Origin: Corynebacterium deserti GIMN1.010
GTDB lineage: Bacteria; Actinomycetota; Actinomycetes; Mycobacteriales; Mycobacteriaceae
Length of the DNA stretch: 64,000 bases
Direction of reading: 5' to 3'
Assembly (NCBI RefSeq): GCF_001277995.1
Contig: NZ_CP009220.1
Span: forward strand, 2,170,001-2,234,000
The translations under genes were made by a program, and so were the position numbers. Of this stretch, positions 8,516-16,132 are shown piece after piece. Each line of letters starts with the position of its first letter. The first letter of the stretch is position 1. The notes under the pieces were generated by a model that saw nothing but the letters and a program-made list of their open reading frames with translations, made no database searches and was not told the DNA's origin.

Positions 8516-9814
8516 ATGATAGCTATTCTGGGTTTCCTCACCGTCGGCATTTTTCTAGCCCTAACCCTGTTCACCCGAGTATCCGTGCTTGTCAGCCTCG
8601 TACTCGTCCCCATTGTCTTCGCCATCATCGGTGGCTTCACCCCACAGCTTGGCGAAATGATAGGCGACGGCCTCGTCCAAGTCGCACCCGTGGCCATCAT
8701 GATCACCTTCGCCATCTTGTACTTCAGCCTGATGGTGGACGTCGGACTCTTCGATCCCCTCATCAACAAAGTGGTCGGCTGGGCCAAAGGTGACCCCGTC
8801 AAAATCGCCATCGGCACCGCCCTTGTCACCATGGCTGTCGCCCTTGACGGCGACGGCGCCTCCACCTTCCTCATCACCATCTCCGCATTCCTACCAATCT
8901 ACAAACGAATCGGCATGCGCCCCCTCGCTCTCACCGGCATCGTCGCCCTTGGCGCTGGTGTCATGAACCTGATCCCATGGGGTGGCCCCACCGCCCGAGC
9001 CATGGCAGCCCTTGACCTGCTCAGCGCCGACATCTTCATCCCCATGCTCCCCGCCATGGCAGGCGGCATGATCTGGGTGGTCATCGCCTCCTACCTCATC
9101 GGCCGCATGGAGCGAAAGCGCATCGGCGCCAACGGTGCAGAAATCAACTTCAATGAAGAAGCACTTAAAGACGAGCGCGAACACAGTGGCACGCCTGGGT
9201 GGAAAACTGTTATTAATCTGATCCTCACCATTGGCCTCGTTGTCATCTTGCTGTTCCAGCTCTTCCCACTGCATGTCTCCTTCATCATCGCGTTTGTCAT
9301 CGCATTGATCATCAACCGACCTTCGTGGACCGCCCAACAAGAACTATTGTCCAAACATGGCGGAAATGTGGTTCTGGTGATCACCATGATCTTCGCCGCT
9401 GGTGTCTTCACCGGCATCCTGCGTGGCACCGGCATGATCGAAGCCATGGCCCAATCCATCGTCGACGTTATCCCTGACAGCGCTGGCGGATTCCTCCCCA
9501 TCATGGTTGCGATTGTCTCCATGCCACTGAGCTTGGTCTTCACACCCGACGCCTTCTACTTTGGAGTTGTTCCGGTCTTCGCCGAAGCAACCACCGCCTT
9601 GGGTGGCGACCCTGCCGAAATTGGTCGCGCCGCCATCGTCGGACAGATGACCACTGGTTTCCCACTCAGCCCACTGACTGCCTCAACGTTTATTCTCATC
9701 GGTATGGCCAAAGTATCCCTCGGTGATCACCAGCGCTTCATCTTTGGTTGGGCGTTTGGTACATCCATTGTCATGACGATCATCGCCGTGCTTACTGGGG
9801 CGATCTCAATCTAA
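8516..9814 (+). CDS. CitMHS-family (Mg2+-)citrate-type carboxylate:H+ symporter
   Basis: A 432-residue membrane carrier with about twelve helices. Family features are the N-terminal LGFLTVGIFLALTLFTRVS, the conserved ALDGDGASTFLITISAFLPIY, and the ALGAGVMNLIPWGGPTARA loop. CitMHS carriers import citrate or similar tricarboxylates as metal complexes with protons. The ATG at 8516 follows AGAGG closely; the open frame begins eight codons earlier at a GTG without a site. It precedes the AtuA-type pair by 15 bp, with an AAGGAGGG ribosome site between, so it is likely one operon. Substrate specificity cannot be read here; other citrate systems are known in C. glutamicum, so this one may carry a different acid. 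Confidence 0.88.
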   Translation: MIAILGFLTVGIFLALTLFTRVSVLVSLVLVPIVFAIIGGFTPQLGEMIGDGLVQVAPVAIMITFAILYFSLMVDVGLFDPLINKVVGWAKGDPVKIAIGTALVTMAVALDGDGASTFLITISAFLPIYKRIGMRPLALTGIVALGAGVMNLIPWGGPTARAMAALDLLSADIFIPMLPAMAGGMIWVVIASYLIGRMERKRIGANGAEINFNEEALKDEREHSGTPGWKTVINLILTIGLVVILLFQLFPLHVSFIIAFVIALIINRPSWTAQQELLSKHGGNVVLVITMIFAAGVFTGILRGTGMIEAMAQSIVDVIPDSAGGFLPIMVAIVSMPLSLVFTPDAFYFGVVPVFAEATTALGGDPAEIGRAAIVGQMTTGFPLSPLTASTFILIGMAKVSLGDHQRFIFGWAFGTSIVMTIIAVLTGAISI

Positions 9815-9829
9815 GGAGGGTTTTGTACC

Positions 9830-11236
9830 ATGCCCACAAACTTGTCTCATTCGATTCGTCTGGGTGCTGGCGCAGGATTCGCCGGCGACCGCATTGACCC
9901 CGCCCTCGCACTAATTGAACACGCCTCCTTGGATTACATCATCTTTGAATGTCTTGGAGAACGCACCGTGGCAGCAGGAGAATTACGCCGGCAATCAGAT
10001 CCCACAGCTGGATACGATCCACTGCTTGAAGCGCGCATGCGTGCCTGCCTTCCCGCAGCGATTCGCACCGGCACAAAGATCATTACCAACTCTGGCGCCG
10101 CAAACCCGCAGGCTGCAGGAGATCTCGTGGCATCAATTGCTGCGTCTTTGTCTCCGGCGCTTCCGCGACCCATCAAAATTGCCATCGTTACCGGCGACTC
10201 CGTCCTCCCCCAGGTGCTGGAGGCCGATCCTCCGGTGTGGGAAACCGGCGAGGCCCTGTCTGCAGCACCATCCGCACCGTCCTCCGCGCATGCATACCTC
10301 GGCGTCGAGGCCCTATTGCCGGCACTCGAATCCGATGCCGACGTCATTATCGCCGGCAGAATTGCTGATCCTTCGTTGTATCTCGCACCGATGATCCATG
10401 AGTTTGGCTGGGCATTGGACGACGCAGCTCTTCTTGGAGCTGGCACCGCAGTGGGCCATCTTTTGGAATGCGCTGGTCAGCTCACCGGTGGATACTATGC
10501 CGATCCAGTGACCAAACCAGCAGACAACATGGCAAACCTGGGATTTCCGTTTGCAGATGTATCAGCTGATGGTACGGCAGTTTTCCGCAAACTCCCCGAT
10601 GCCGGAGGGCTCATCACAAAACGGACCTGCACCGAGCAGTTGCTATATGAAGTGTCCGAACCATCTGCCTACATCACCCCGGATGTGGTCGCAGACTTCA
10701 GCAACGTCACCTTTACCGAAGTGGGTCCCGATGCTGTCCGCATCGAGGGCGCGACGGGCAAGCCTCGCACCGACACGTTGAAAGTTACTCTCGGGTTCCG
10801 CTCCGGTTGGTTAGGCGAAGGACAAATCTCCTATGCAGGTCCTCGTGCTAAGGAACGAGCACAATGGGCAGCTGACATTGTCTGCGAACGGCTTCGCACC
10901 CATCATGGAATTCCTGGTGAAGCCTTAAATACAGAATTGATTGGAACGGGATCAGCGTTTCGTGGCTTGTATGAGAGCTCGGGTTCGGGCATGGTATCAA
11001 ACTCGGTGCCTGAAGTCCGGGTACGCGTGGCTGGCATTGTGTCCACGCAGGAAGACGCCCAAAAAATTGGATGGGAAGTGGAAAGCCTATATACCAACGG
11101 CCCCGCAGGTGGTGGCGGTGCACGTCAGCTGAACAAAGAGTTGCTGAGCATCCGCTCCACACTCATTCCCCGCGATCTGGCCGTAGCTGCTGTTGATATT
11201 AAGGAAGTAGAAATTAAGGATGTGACCGTGCCATGA
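9830..11236 (+). CDS. AtuA/DUF1446 family protein
   Basis: A 468-residue protein of the acyclic-terpene-utilisation AtuA / DUF1446 family. The N-terminal LGAGAGFAGDRIDPALALIE and the run CLGERTVA, then TNSGAANPQAAGDLV, are typical of these cytoplasmic proteins, which occur in carboxylate and acyl-CoA catabolic operons. The biochemical role of the family is poorly defined. The gene overlaps the next gene by ATGA, so the large protein and its small partner are translationally coupled. Cotranscription with the CitMHS carrier suggests that it acts on the imported acid or its CoA ester. Confidence 0.8.
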   Translation: MPTNLSHSIRLGAGAGFAGDRIDPALALIEHASLDYIIFECLGERTVAAGELRRQSDPTAGYDPLLEARMRACLPAAIRTGTKIITNSGAANPQAAGDLVASIAASLSPALPRPIKIAIVTGDSVLPQVLEADPPVWETGEALSAAPSAPSSAHAYLGVEALLPALESDADVIIAGRIADPSLYLAPMIHEFGWALDDAALLGAGTAVGHLLECAGQLTGGYYADPVTKPADNMANLGFPFADVSADGTAVFRKLPDAGGLITKRTCTEQLLYEVSEPSAYITPDVVADFSNVTFTEVGPDAVRIEGATGKPRTDTLKVTLGFRSGWLGEGQISYAGPRAKERAQWAADIVCERLRTHHGIPGEALNTELIGTGSAFRGLYESSGSGMVSNSVPEVRVRVAGIVSTQEDAQKIGWEVESLYTNGPAGGGGARQLNKELLSIRSTLIPRDLAVAAVDIKEVEIKDVTVP

Positions 11237-11553
11237 CCACCGTTTTAGATCACCTCGCCGACACCCGAACCGGCGATAAAGGCGACACCCTCATCCTGGC
11301 TGTACTTCCCCGCGGCGCCGCAGAATTCCATCACCTGGTTAGTCACCTGACTGAAGAAGTGATAGCCCACCACTTCCAGGTGCCGATCGACGCCGTCACC
11401 CGCGAGGTCGTTGGCACCGTGGAATCGATGGTCTTCAAAATCAAAGGCATCTTGGGCGGAGGTGTGACTGGATCACCTGTGCTCGATGGGCATGGAAAAA
11501 CGCTCAGTTACCATGCTTTGAGCATCAAACTGCCGGTATTAACCCAGCCCTAA
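11233..11553 (+). CDS. AtuA-like small C-terminal domain protein
   Basis: A 106-residue protein resembling the ferredoxin-like domain that is often fused to the C-terminus of AtuA/DUF1446 proteins. Visible features are LADTRTGDKGDTLILAVLP near the start and a glycine-rich late segment ILGGGVTGSPVLDGHGKTLS. Here it is a separate chain starting inside the stop of the large gene (ATGA). The two probably form a complex equal to the fused form. The catalytic role is unknown. Confidence 0.75.
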   Translation: MTTVLDHLADTRTGDKGDTLILAVLPRGAAEFHHLVSHLTEEVIAHHFQVPIDAVTREVVGTVESMVFKIKGILGGGVTGSPVLDGHGKTLSYHALSIKLPVLTQP

Positions 11554-11563
11554 ACTAGCGCCT

Positions 11564-12115
11564 TTAAACTAGCGCCGACGACAACGTAATTGTTGCCACT
11601 GTCGTATACAGTGGCCCGCCACTTCGACCTTTTCCAGGCTCTGACTGCACCAGCTCGATCTCCTCGACTGGCCAGTCAGGGCCTTCATACACGGATAAGG
11701 CATGCACGAGATCTGGGATTACCGGATCCCATGCTTTACCGCGCTGGCGTTGCGAGGGTGTTGCCACCGTGAGATGCGCGCGCTGGCGTTTCCTTTCCTC
11801 TGGATCAATGAGGCAATCAGCCATGAGCCGGCGCAAATCCTTGGTGTCTCCACCCACGCCCATCCAGAGATTTTTGCGATTAAACGAGCCTGCGCCCTTA
11901 ACCCGAATGGTGAAGTTCTCATTCATCCGAGCAGCGACAGTTAAGTGCTCGACCAAGTCTTCCACTGCTCCATCCGGCATTTCCCCATAGAAGGCAAGGG
12001 TGATGTGCCAATTGTCTGGGTCAGCCCAGCGAAGATCATCTCTATAAGGCCGAAGCGCCTTAACCAGATGTTCGGTCACCTCGATTGGTGGTGTGATGGC
12101 GGCGAACAGTCTCAT
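11564..12115 (-). CDS. thpR: RNA 2',3'-cyclic phosphodiesterase ThpR (LigT family)
   Basis: A 183-residue member of the 2H phosphoesterase superfamily, with both catalytic HxTx motifs visible: HITL (His37) and HLTV (His114). These enzymes hydrolyse or ligate 2',3'-cyclic phosphates on RNA. The N-terminal MRLFAAITPP matches the family start (MRLFvAixpp). The length is normal. It is convergent with the carrier/AtuA operon with only ten bases between the stops. The physiological substrate in bacteria is not settled. Confidence 0.9.
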   Translation of the reverse strand: MRLFAAITPPIEVTEHLVKALRPYRDDLRWADPDNWHITLAFYGEMPDGAVEDLVEHLTVAARMNENFTIRVKGAGSFNRKNLWMGVGGDTKDLRRLMADCLIDPEERKRQRAHLTVATPSQRQRGKAWDPVIPDLVHALSVYEGPDWPVEEIELVQSEPGKGRSGGPLYTTVATITLSSALV

Positions 12116-12160
12116 GGACTCATGATAATGCTTCTGTGACGTTAAGTGGACACGTAGAAT

Positions 12161-12189
12161 GTATTAATACCTTTATGAAATCGATTGCA
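12161..12189 (+). promoter_or_regulatory. candidate LacI-family operator before the ribokinase gene
   Basis: GTATTAATAC (12161-12170) is a perfect palindrome. TGAAATCGATTGCA (12176-12189) is an imperfect one centred on ATCGAT, matching the CG-centred operators of LacI-family regulators such as RbsR. It lies about 35 bp before the ribokinase start. Control of this gene by RbsR in C. glutamicum is recalled from literature and not tested here. Confidence 0.55.
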
Positions 12190-12224
12190 TACCGTATCCT
12201 GTAGAGCAACCAAGGAGGATTTTC

Positions 12225-13130
12225 ATGAACCAGCGCATCGTCGTTGTCGGCTCCATCAACGCCGACCTGAACGTGCACGTCAAACGCCATCCCGCACCGG
12301 GCGAAACGCTGCTTGGCAGTGGCGGCAACATTACCGCTGGTGGCAAAGGCGCAAATCAAGCCGTTGCGGCGGCTCTCCAGGGCGCGGATGTCGCATTCGT
12401 CGGCGCAGTGGGCAACGATCCCTATTCCGAGCCCGCACTTGAACACCTCCGCGCATCGGGCGTAGATCTTGACGCCGTCGCGGAAACTGAGGAAACCACG
12501 GGCCTTGCCATCATCACGATCGCAGAAGATGGCGAAAACAACATTGTGGTTATCCCCGGCGCGAACGCAGTGGTGGACGGGGGTTACGTCGAAAAGCATT
12601 CCGCGCTGATCGCTGACGCCGGTATTTTGCTGCTTCAGGGTGAGATCCCCGCCGATGGATTCAAAGAAGCCGTCCACCGAACCACCGGCCGCGTTGTAGT
12701 CAACCTCGCGCCTGTGATTGAGGTGAACAAAGCCGCGCTGCTGGAGGCCGATCCCATAATCGCCAATGAGCACGAAGCGGGCCTCATCCTCGACCAGCTC
12801 AGCGCAGGCATCGACTCCACTGAGCCTCACGACCTCGCAAACGCCCTGCTTGAAGCCGGTTTCCCCTCTGTCGTCATGACACTCGGCTCCGCCGGTGCAC
12901 TCGTCGCAGACTCCACCGGCATCACAGACATCCCCACCCCCACCGTCACCGCCGTTGACACCACGGGTGCCGGCGACGCATTTGCGGGAGCGTTCTGCGC
13001 ACGCTTGATCAAAGGCGATTCGCTTATCGACGCCGCCACCCACGCCGCCCGCGTCGGCGCCTTCTCCGTACAGGCAGCAGGCGCCCAAGCATCCTACCCC
13101 ACCACCTCAGACGACCTCCCGACTGTGTAG
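12225..13130 (+). CDS. rbsK: ribokinase
   Basis: A 301-residue PfkB-family sugar kinase that phosphorylates ribose at O5 with ATP. The N-terminal signature region (VVVGSINADLNVHVKRHP, then GGNITAGGKGANQAVAAA) and the C-terminal catalytic loop DTTGAGDAFAGAF, which holds the base Asp, are intact. AAGGAGG lies nine bases before the ATG. The gene stands alone, without a ribose transporter beside it, so it probably serves ribose or nucleoside uptake encoded elsewhere. An operator-like palindrome precedes it. Confidence 0.93.
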   Translation: MNQRIVVVGSINADLNVHVKRHPAPGETLLGSGGNITAGGKGANQAVAAALQGADVAFVGAVGNDPYSEPALEHLRASGVDLDAVAETEETTGLAIITIAEDGENNIVVIPGANAVVDGGYVEKHSALIADAGILLLQGEIPADGFKEAVHRTTGRVVVNLAPVIEVNKAALLEADPIIANEHEAGLILDQLSAGIDSTEPHDLANALLEAGFPSVVMTLGSAGALVADSTGITDIPTPTVTAVDTTGAGDAFAGAFCARLIKGDSLIDAATHAARVGAFSVQAAGAQASYPTTSDDLPTV

Positions 13131-13189
13131 GCGGTGTAGGCCTTGTAGGCAGGCGTGCTTTAAGAGGAGGTGATGTGAAGGAGAATGTC

Positions 13190-13216
13190 GTGACTGAGGA
13201 TTCTTTCCTCAGTCAC
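13190..13216. repeat. perfect 11-bp inverted repeat with 5-base loop
   Basis: GTGACTGAGGA is followed after TTCTT by its exact complement TCCTCAGTCAC. There is no T-run, so it is not a standard terminator for the ribokinase gene, although it may stabilise the transcript end. It lies inside the overlapping small frames of both strands. Confidence 0.85.
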
Positions 13217-13290
13217 CTCGAACACCTGGTTTAGGTACTCGACCTGAGCATCGAATTCATGTGCGTTCATCATTGCTGATCATCATAGAC

Positions 13291-13644
13291 CTACCTCGCC
13301 CCGAATTCAGCAATACGCTCTAGCCCGTTGCTTGCACAGCGCATTGAGTGCACTGCAGAGGCCATATTATGTAAAAAAATTGCGCTCACAGAGGCGGCGA
13401 GATACCCGAAGGAACCCGAATCTGAAAAAACTCCATGACTTAGTCCTTGCGGCTGCTTGCCTGGACGGAAAATCCTGGTCAGACCGTAAAGGACTGACAC
13501 GCCGATTATTGCCACTACCGCCGACACCCGTTTCAAATGCTGCGGAAACGCCGACGTTACCGTCAGAGCACCGAAGAAGAAAACAAAATAGAGAGCCATC
13601 TCGAAGTCCAATGTGGTTGTCCGGTTGTGGAGATCCACGGCCAC
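13291..13644 (-). CDS. possible small membrane protein or gene remnant
   Basis: The minus strand encodes up to 117 residues. Residues about 15-33 (ALYFVFFFGALTVTSAF) and 40-55 look like two membrane helices separated by a basic loop, followed by a polar tail. The start is uncertain: a GTG at 13644 has no ribosome site, and an ATG at 13599 has only a weak one. I recognise no family. The composition is protein-like, unlike the other frames here, so it may be a real small protein or the end of a decayed one. Confidence 0.35.
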   Translation of the reverse strand: MAVDLHNRTTTLDFEMALYFVFFFGALTVTSAFPQHLKRVSAVVAIIGVSVLYGLTRIFRPGKQPQGLSHGVFSDSGSFGYLAASVSAIFLHNMASAVHSMRCASNGLERIAEFGAR

Positions 13645-13944
13645 ACTCTCACACTCAGGGACGCAGGTTTAGCAAAAATTGAAAACTTTCCACTAATGGA
13701 TATTGTTGTGCACCTTCGTTCCTCGATTTGTTGAGGGTGTAAGAGATGCGATCGGGTCTTGGCGGTTGAAAAGGGGAAGACACTGTCATTCCAGCTTAAA
13801 AAGTAACTGCTGAAACGCGGGCATCCAGATCAGCGGCTACTTCCCACTAGGGAAGGAAAAAGTTGCCATCACGTGCGGAAATGGTGATGTTTTGTATGGC
13901 GTTCTAAGGGGATTTCGAGGTCTAGAAACCAAGCAGCTCCCAAA

Positions 13945-13985
13945 AATGGCGAAACCCCGCTCTCATCAACACGATAAAGGCGGGG
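13945..13985 (-). terminator. terminator of the BASS carrier gene
   Basis: On the minus strand, CCCCGC-type arms pair across an 18-20 base loop (13955-13960 with 13980-13985), followed by TTTCGCCATTTTT. It lies about 30 bp after the stop at 14015. Confidence 0.55.
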
Positions 13986-14014
13986 CACGACGATCTCCAC
14001 GAGCGGCAACTAAC

Positions 14015-15061
14015 TTAGCTTGCTACATTTACCCGATCGGCTGCGGAGTTGCGGGAATTCTTACTCTTCTTGTCCAGAGGTCGGTTTCGAACCAGTCCGA
14101 CGTAAATTGCACCACTGATATTGTGGACGACCGCGGCAACAGCACCTGGTAGGGCAGCTTCTGGGCTGAAGAAGCGACCCGCCATACCAGAGGCGAGACC
14201 TGCAGACTGAGTGCCGATCTCAATAGCCATCGTGCGGTTTACAGCCTCGGGGGACTTGAAGAGTCGTCCGGTGATGTATCCGAGAACGTATCCCAACACA
14301 TTGTGGATCATCACGGCTACGAAAACAATGAGGCCAACAGTCATGAGGCGTTCGGCGTTGGCGGCAACTGCGCCGAAGACGACGCCACCGATGCCAGCAA
14401 TGGAGAGATATGGGAGGATCGGGAGGATTTTGTCAATCCACTTGTTCAAGAATACGCGCAGCACGAGGCCGATAATGACTGGTAGGAGCACTGTTTGGAC
14501 GAGACTCCAGGCCATGCCAGCGCCATCGACGTCGGTTTCCGTGCCAGACAGCATGAGCATGAGGAATGGCGTCATGATGGGTGACACGATGGTAGAGACA
14601 GAGGTCATGGTGACGGACAGGGCGACGTCGCCACGCGCGAGGAAGGCGATCACGTTGGAGGAGGTTCCGCCGGGGACGGATCCCAACATCAGCAGACCAA
14701 CGGCCAGTGCTGGGTTGAGGTTGAAGATCTTAGCCACGAAAATTGCCAAGGCTGGCATGATCACGAACTGGGCGACAACGCCAACAAGCACGGGCAAGGG
14801 ACGCTTTAGAACCATCTGAAAATCAGGAACCGTGAGCGTCAAGCCCATCGTAAACATAATTATCGTCAGGAAAACATTGATGTAATTGGTCAGAGGTACA
14901 AATGGCTCTGGGAATAAAAAAGCAATGATCGCACCCAACAAAATGAAAGTAGGGAATGCGTAAACGATGATGGCCGCAGAACGACCCTCTTTTTTCGCTT
15001 CTGATGCTTGGGACGAAGAGGCGGCTTCTGTAGCGCCAGCCTGAGAGGGATTGCTAGACAC
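14015..15061 (-). CDS. bile acid:Na+ symporter (BASS) family protein
   Basis: A 348-residue membrane protein with a 28-residue polar N-terminus and about ten helices. The helix-crossing motif region LGSVPGGTSSNVIAFLARGD and the late EIGTQSAGLASGMAGRFF are hallmarks of BASS/PanS-like Na+ symporters, which move bile acids, pantoate, pyruvate or related anions. The GTG start at 15061 is preceded by TTGGAG seven bases away. It is divergent from the mutarotase gene across 303 bp. The substrate is unknown. Confidence 0.88.
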   Translation of the reverse strand: MSSNPSQAGATEAASSSQASEAKKEGRSAAIIVYAFPTFILLGAIIAFLFPEPFVPLTNYINVFLTIIMFTMGLTLTVPDFQMVLKRPLPVLVGVVAQFVIMPALAIFVAKIFNLNPALAVGLLMLGSVPGGTSSNVIAFLARGDVALSVTMTSVSTIVSPIMTPFLMLMLSGTETDVDGAGMAWSLVQTVLLPVIIGLVLRVFLNKWIDKILPILPYLSIAGIGGVVFGAVAANAERLMTVGLIVFVAVMIHNVLGYVLGYITGRLFKSPEAVNRTMAIEIGTQSAGLASGMAGRFFSPEAALPGAVAAVVHNISGAIYVGLVRNRPLDKKSKNSRNSAADRVNVAS

Positions 15062-15364
15062 GGGGCAACTCCAAAAAAAAACTTAAAACAAAACTATGAG
15101 TGGCAGGCCGTGCTTTAGGTGGGCACAGAAATAAATGGTTGACTTCTGTCCACTGGTGTGCGGACGTTCATACCCTATATGAGGTTAAGCATTTAGGAAA
15201 AACAAAGGTAACCACCCGGGGCTTGCCAGAACTAAGAACCGGGGGTTACCCCTGCACCTAATCCCGAAAGGAGACACAACTTCAATACCGAAATCAATCG
15301 TCTACCTAGGTGGTTGCGTCTCGTCCGCCGTCGTAGTTGAGGATTCCTATCTATAATTTGAGGT
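15062..15364. promoter_or_regulatory. divergent region between BASS carrier and mutarotase
   Basis: A TATAAT box at 15352-15357 lies seven bases before the mutarotase ATG, so that transcript may be leaderless. An inverted repeat GGTAACCACCCGG (15207-15219) with CCGGGGGTTACC (15239-15250) spans about 44 bp and could be an operator or a transcript hairpin. A ribosome-site-like GAAAGGAGA near 15265 has no start codon behind it. No riboswitch class was recognised. Confidence 0.45.
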
Positions 15365-16132
15365 ATGACTTCCTTTATTACTTCCGGTGGGCTGAAGGTC
15401 TCTCCCGCTGGCGCACATATTGTTTCAGCGAATTCACCTGAAGGAGAGTTGCTGTATTTGAGTTCGACAAGCAAATTCGGGGAGGGCGAATCAATTCGCG
15501 GTGGTGTTCCAGTGATCGCCCCATGGTTTGGTGGGCTGTTGGGGTTGGAGCCGATGCATGGGTGGGCATGTCGCTCCGCGTGGGATATTGATGACAGTAA
15601 CGATTCAGTTCATGCCACCTATGGTCGTGATGGTTTATTGCTGGATCTGCATGCAACCACCACCGAGAATGGTTTTGAGGTGTCGCTGCGGTTGAAGAAT
15701 GACACCGATGAGGCAGAGACGGTGCAGTTAGCATTCCACCCGTACTTTAAGGTCTCGGATGTGGAAAAGATTGAGGTCCACGGGTTGGACGGGGTGGATA
15801 TTCTCAATCGTCTAGATGATCAGGTGGACACCCAGGATGGTGCGATCACATTTGATGGGGAGTTTGATCGCATTGCGCTGGGTACGCCGGTGGTCAAGAT
15901 TATTGATTCCGATCGCATCATTACTGTCACCGGAGACGGCCACGATTCCACGGTTGTGTGGAATCCCGGCGAAAGTCGCGCCACAACCGTGGCTGATATT
16001 GGGCCTGATGAGTGGCACGACTTTGTCTGCGTCGAGCCGGCGCTGTTAGGCGCCGGTCAGAAGGGAGTGCAGGTGGCTCCCGGCGAAGCGGTGACGGTTG
16101 CGATGCGGGTGGGCGTCGACAAGCGCTCTTAG
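15365..16132 (+). CDS. aldose 1-epimerase / D-hexose-6-phosphate mutarotase family protein
   Basis: A 255-residue beta-sandwich epimerase. The segment [14 protein letters not shown] and the late [11 protein letters not shown] carry the expected substrate-binding Arg and catalytic His, and [11 protein letters not shown] followed by FVCVEPAL (with the catalytic Glu) is typical of the YeaD-type hexose-6-phosphate mutarotases. It interconverts alpha and beta anomers of a sugar or sugar phosphate. It is convergent with aceB; the two stop codons overlap, so the genes share four bases. There is no sugar operon around it. Confidence 0.87.
   Translation: MTSFITSGGLKVSPAGAHIVSANSPEGELLYLSSTSKFGEGESIRGGVPVIAPWFGGLLGLEPMHGWACRSAWDIDDSNDSVHATYGRDGLLLDLHATTTENGFEVSLRLKNDTDEAETVQLAFHPYFKVSDVEKIEVHGLDGVDILNRLDDQVDTQDGAITFDGEFDRIALGTPVVKIIDSDRIITVTGDGHDSTVVWNPGESRATTVADIGPDEWHDFVCVEPALLGAGQKGVQVAPGEAVTVAMRVGVDKRS

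Larger units (their letters stand above)
13131..14014. other. 884-bp region with little clear coding content
   Basis: From left to right it holds three TGTAGGC words at the ribokinase stop; a possible 19-codon plus-strand frame with a strong ribosome site that faces a 36-codon minus-strand frame (13160-13270); a perfect hairpin at 13190-13216; a possible small membrane protein on the minus strand (13291-13644); and a structured stretch near 13801-13850. A 24-bp word at 13885-13908 is similar to one at 60268. The terminator of the BASS carrier lies at about 13945-13985. The region could be gene remnants. Confidence 0.5.

Noticed and set aside
12120..13088. A 322-codon frame antisense to the ribokinase gene
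   Set aside because: It is a Gly/Cys/Asp-rich shadow of a clear PfkB kinase gene; GC-rich coding strands often leave such open frames.
15207..15250. An inverted repeat upstream of the mutarotase considered as a TPP or other riboswitch
   Set aside because: No conserved riboswitch core could be matched, and the mutarotase transcript appears to start after it.
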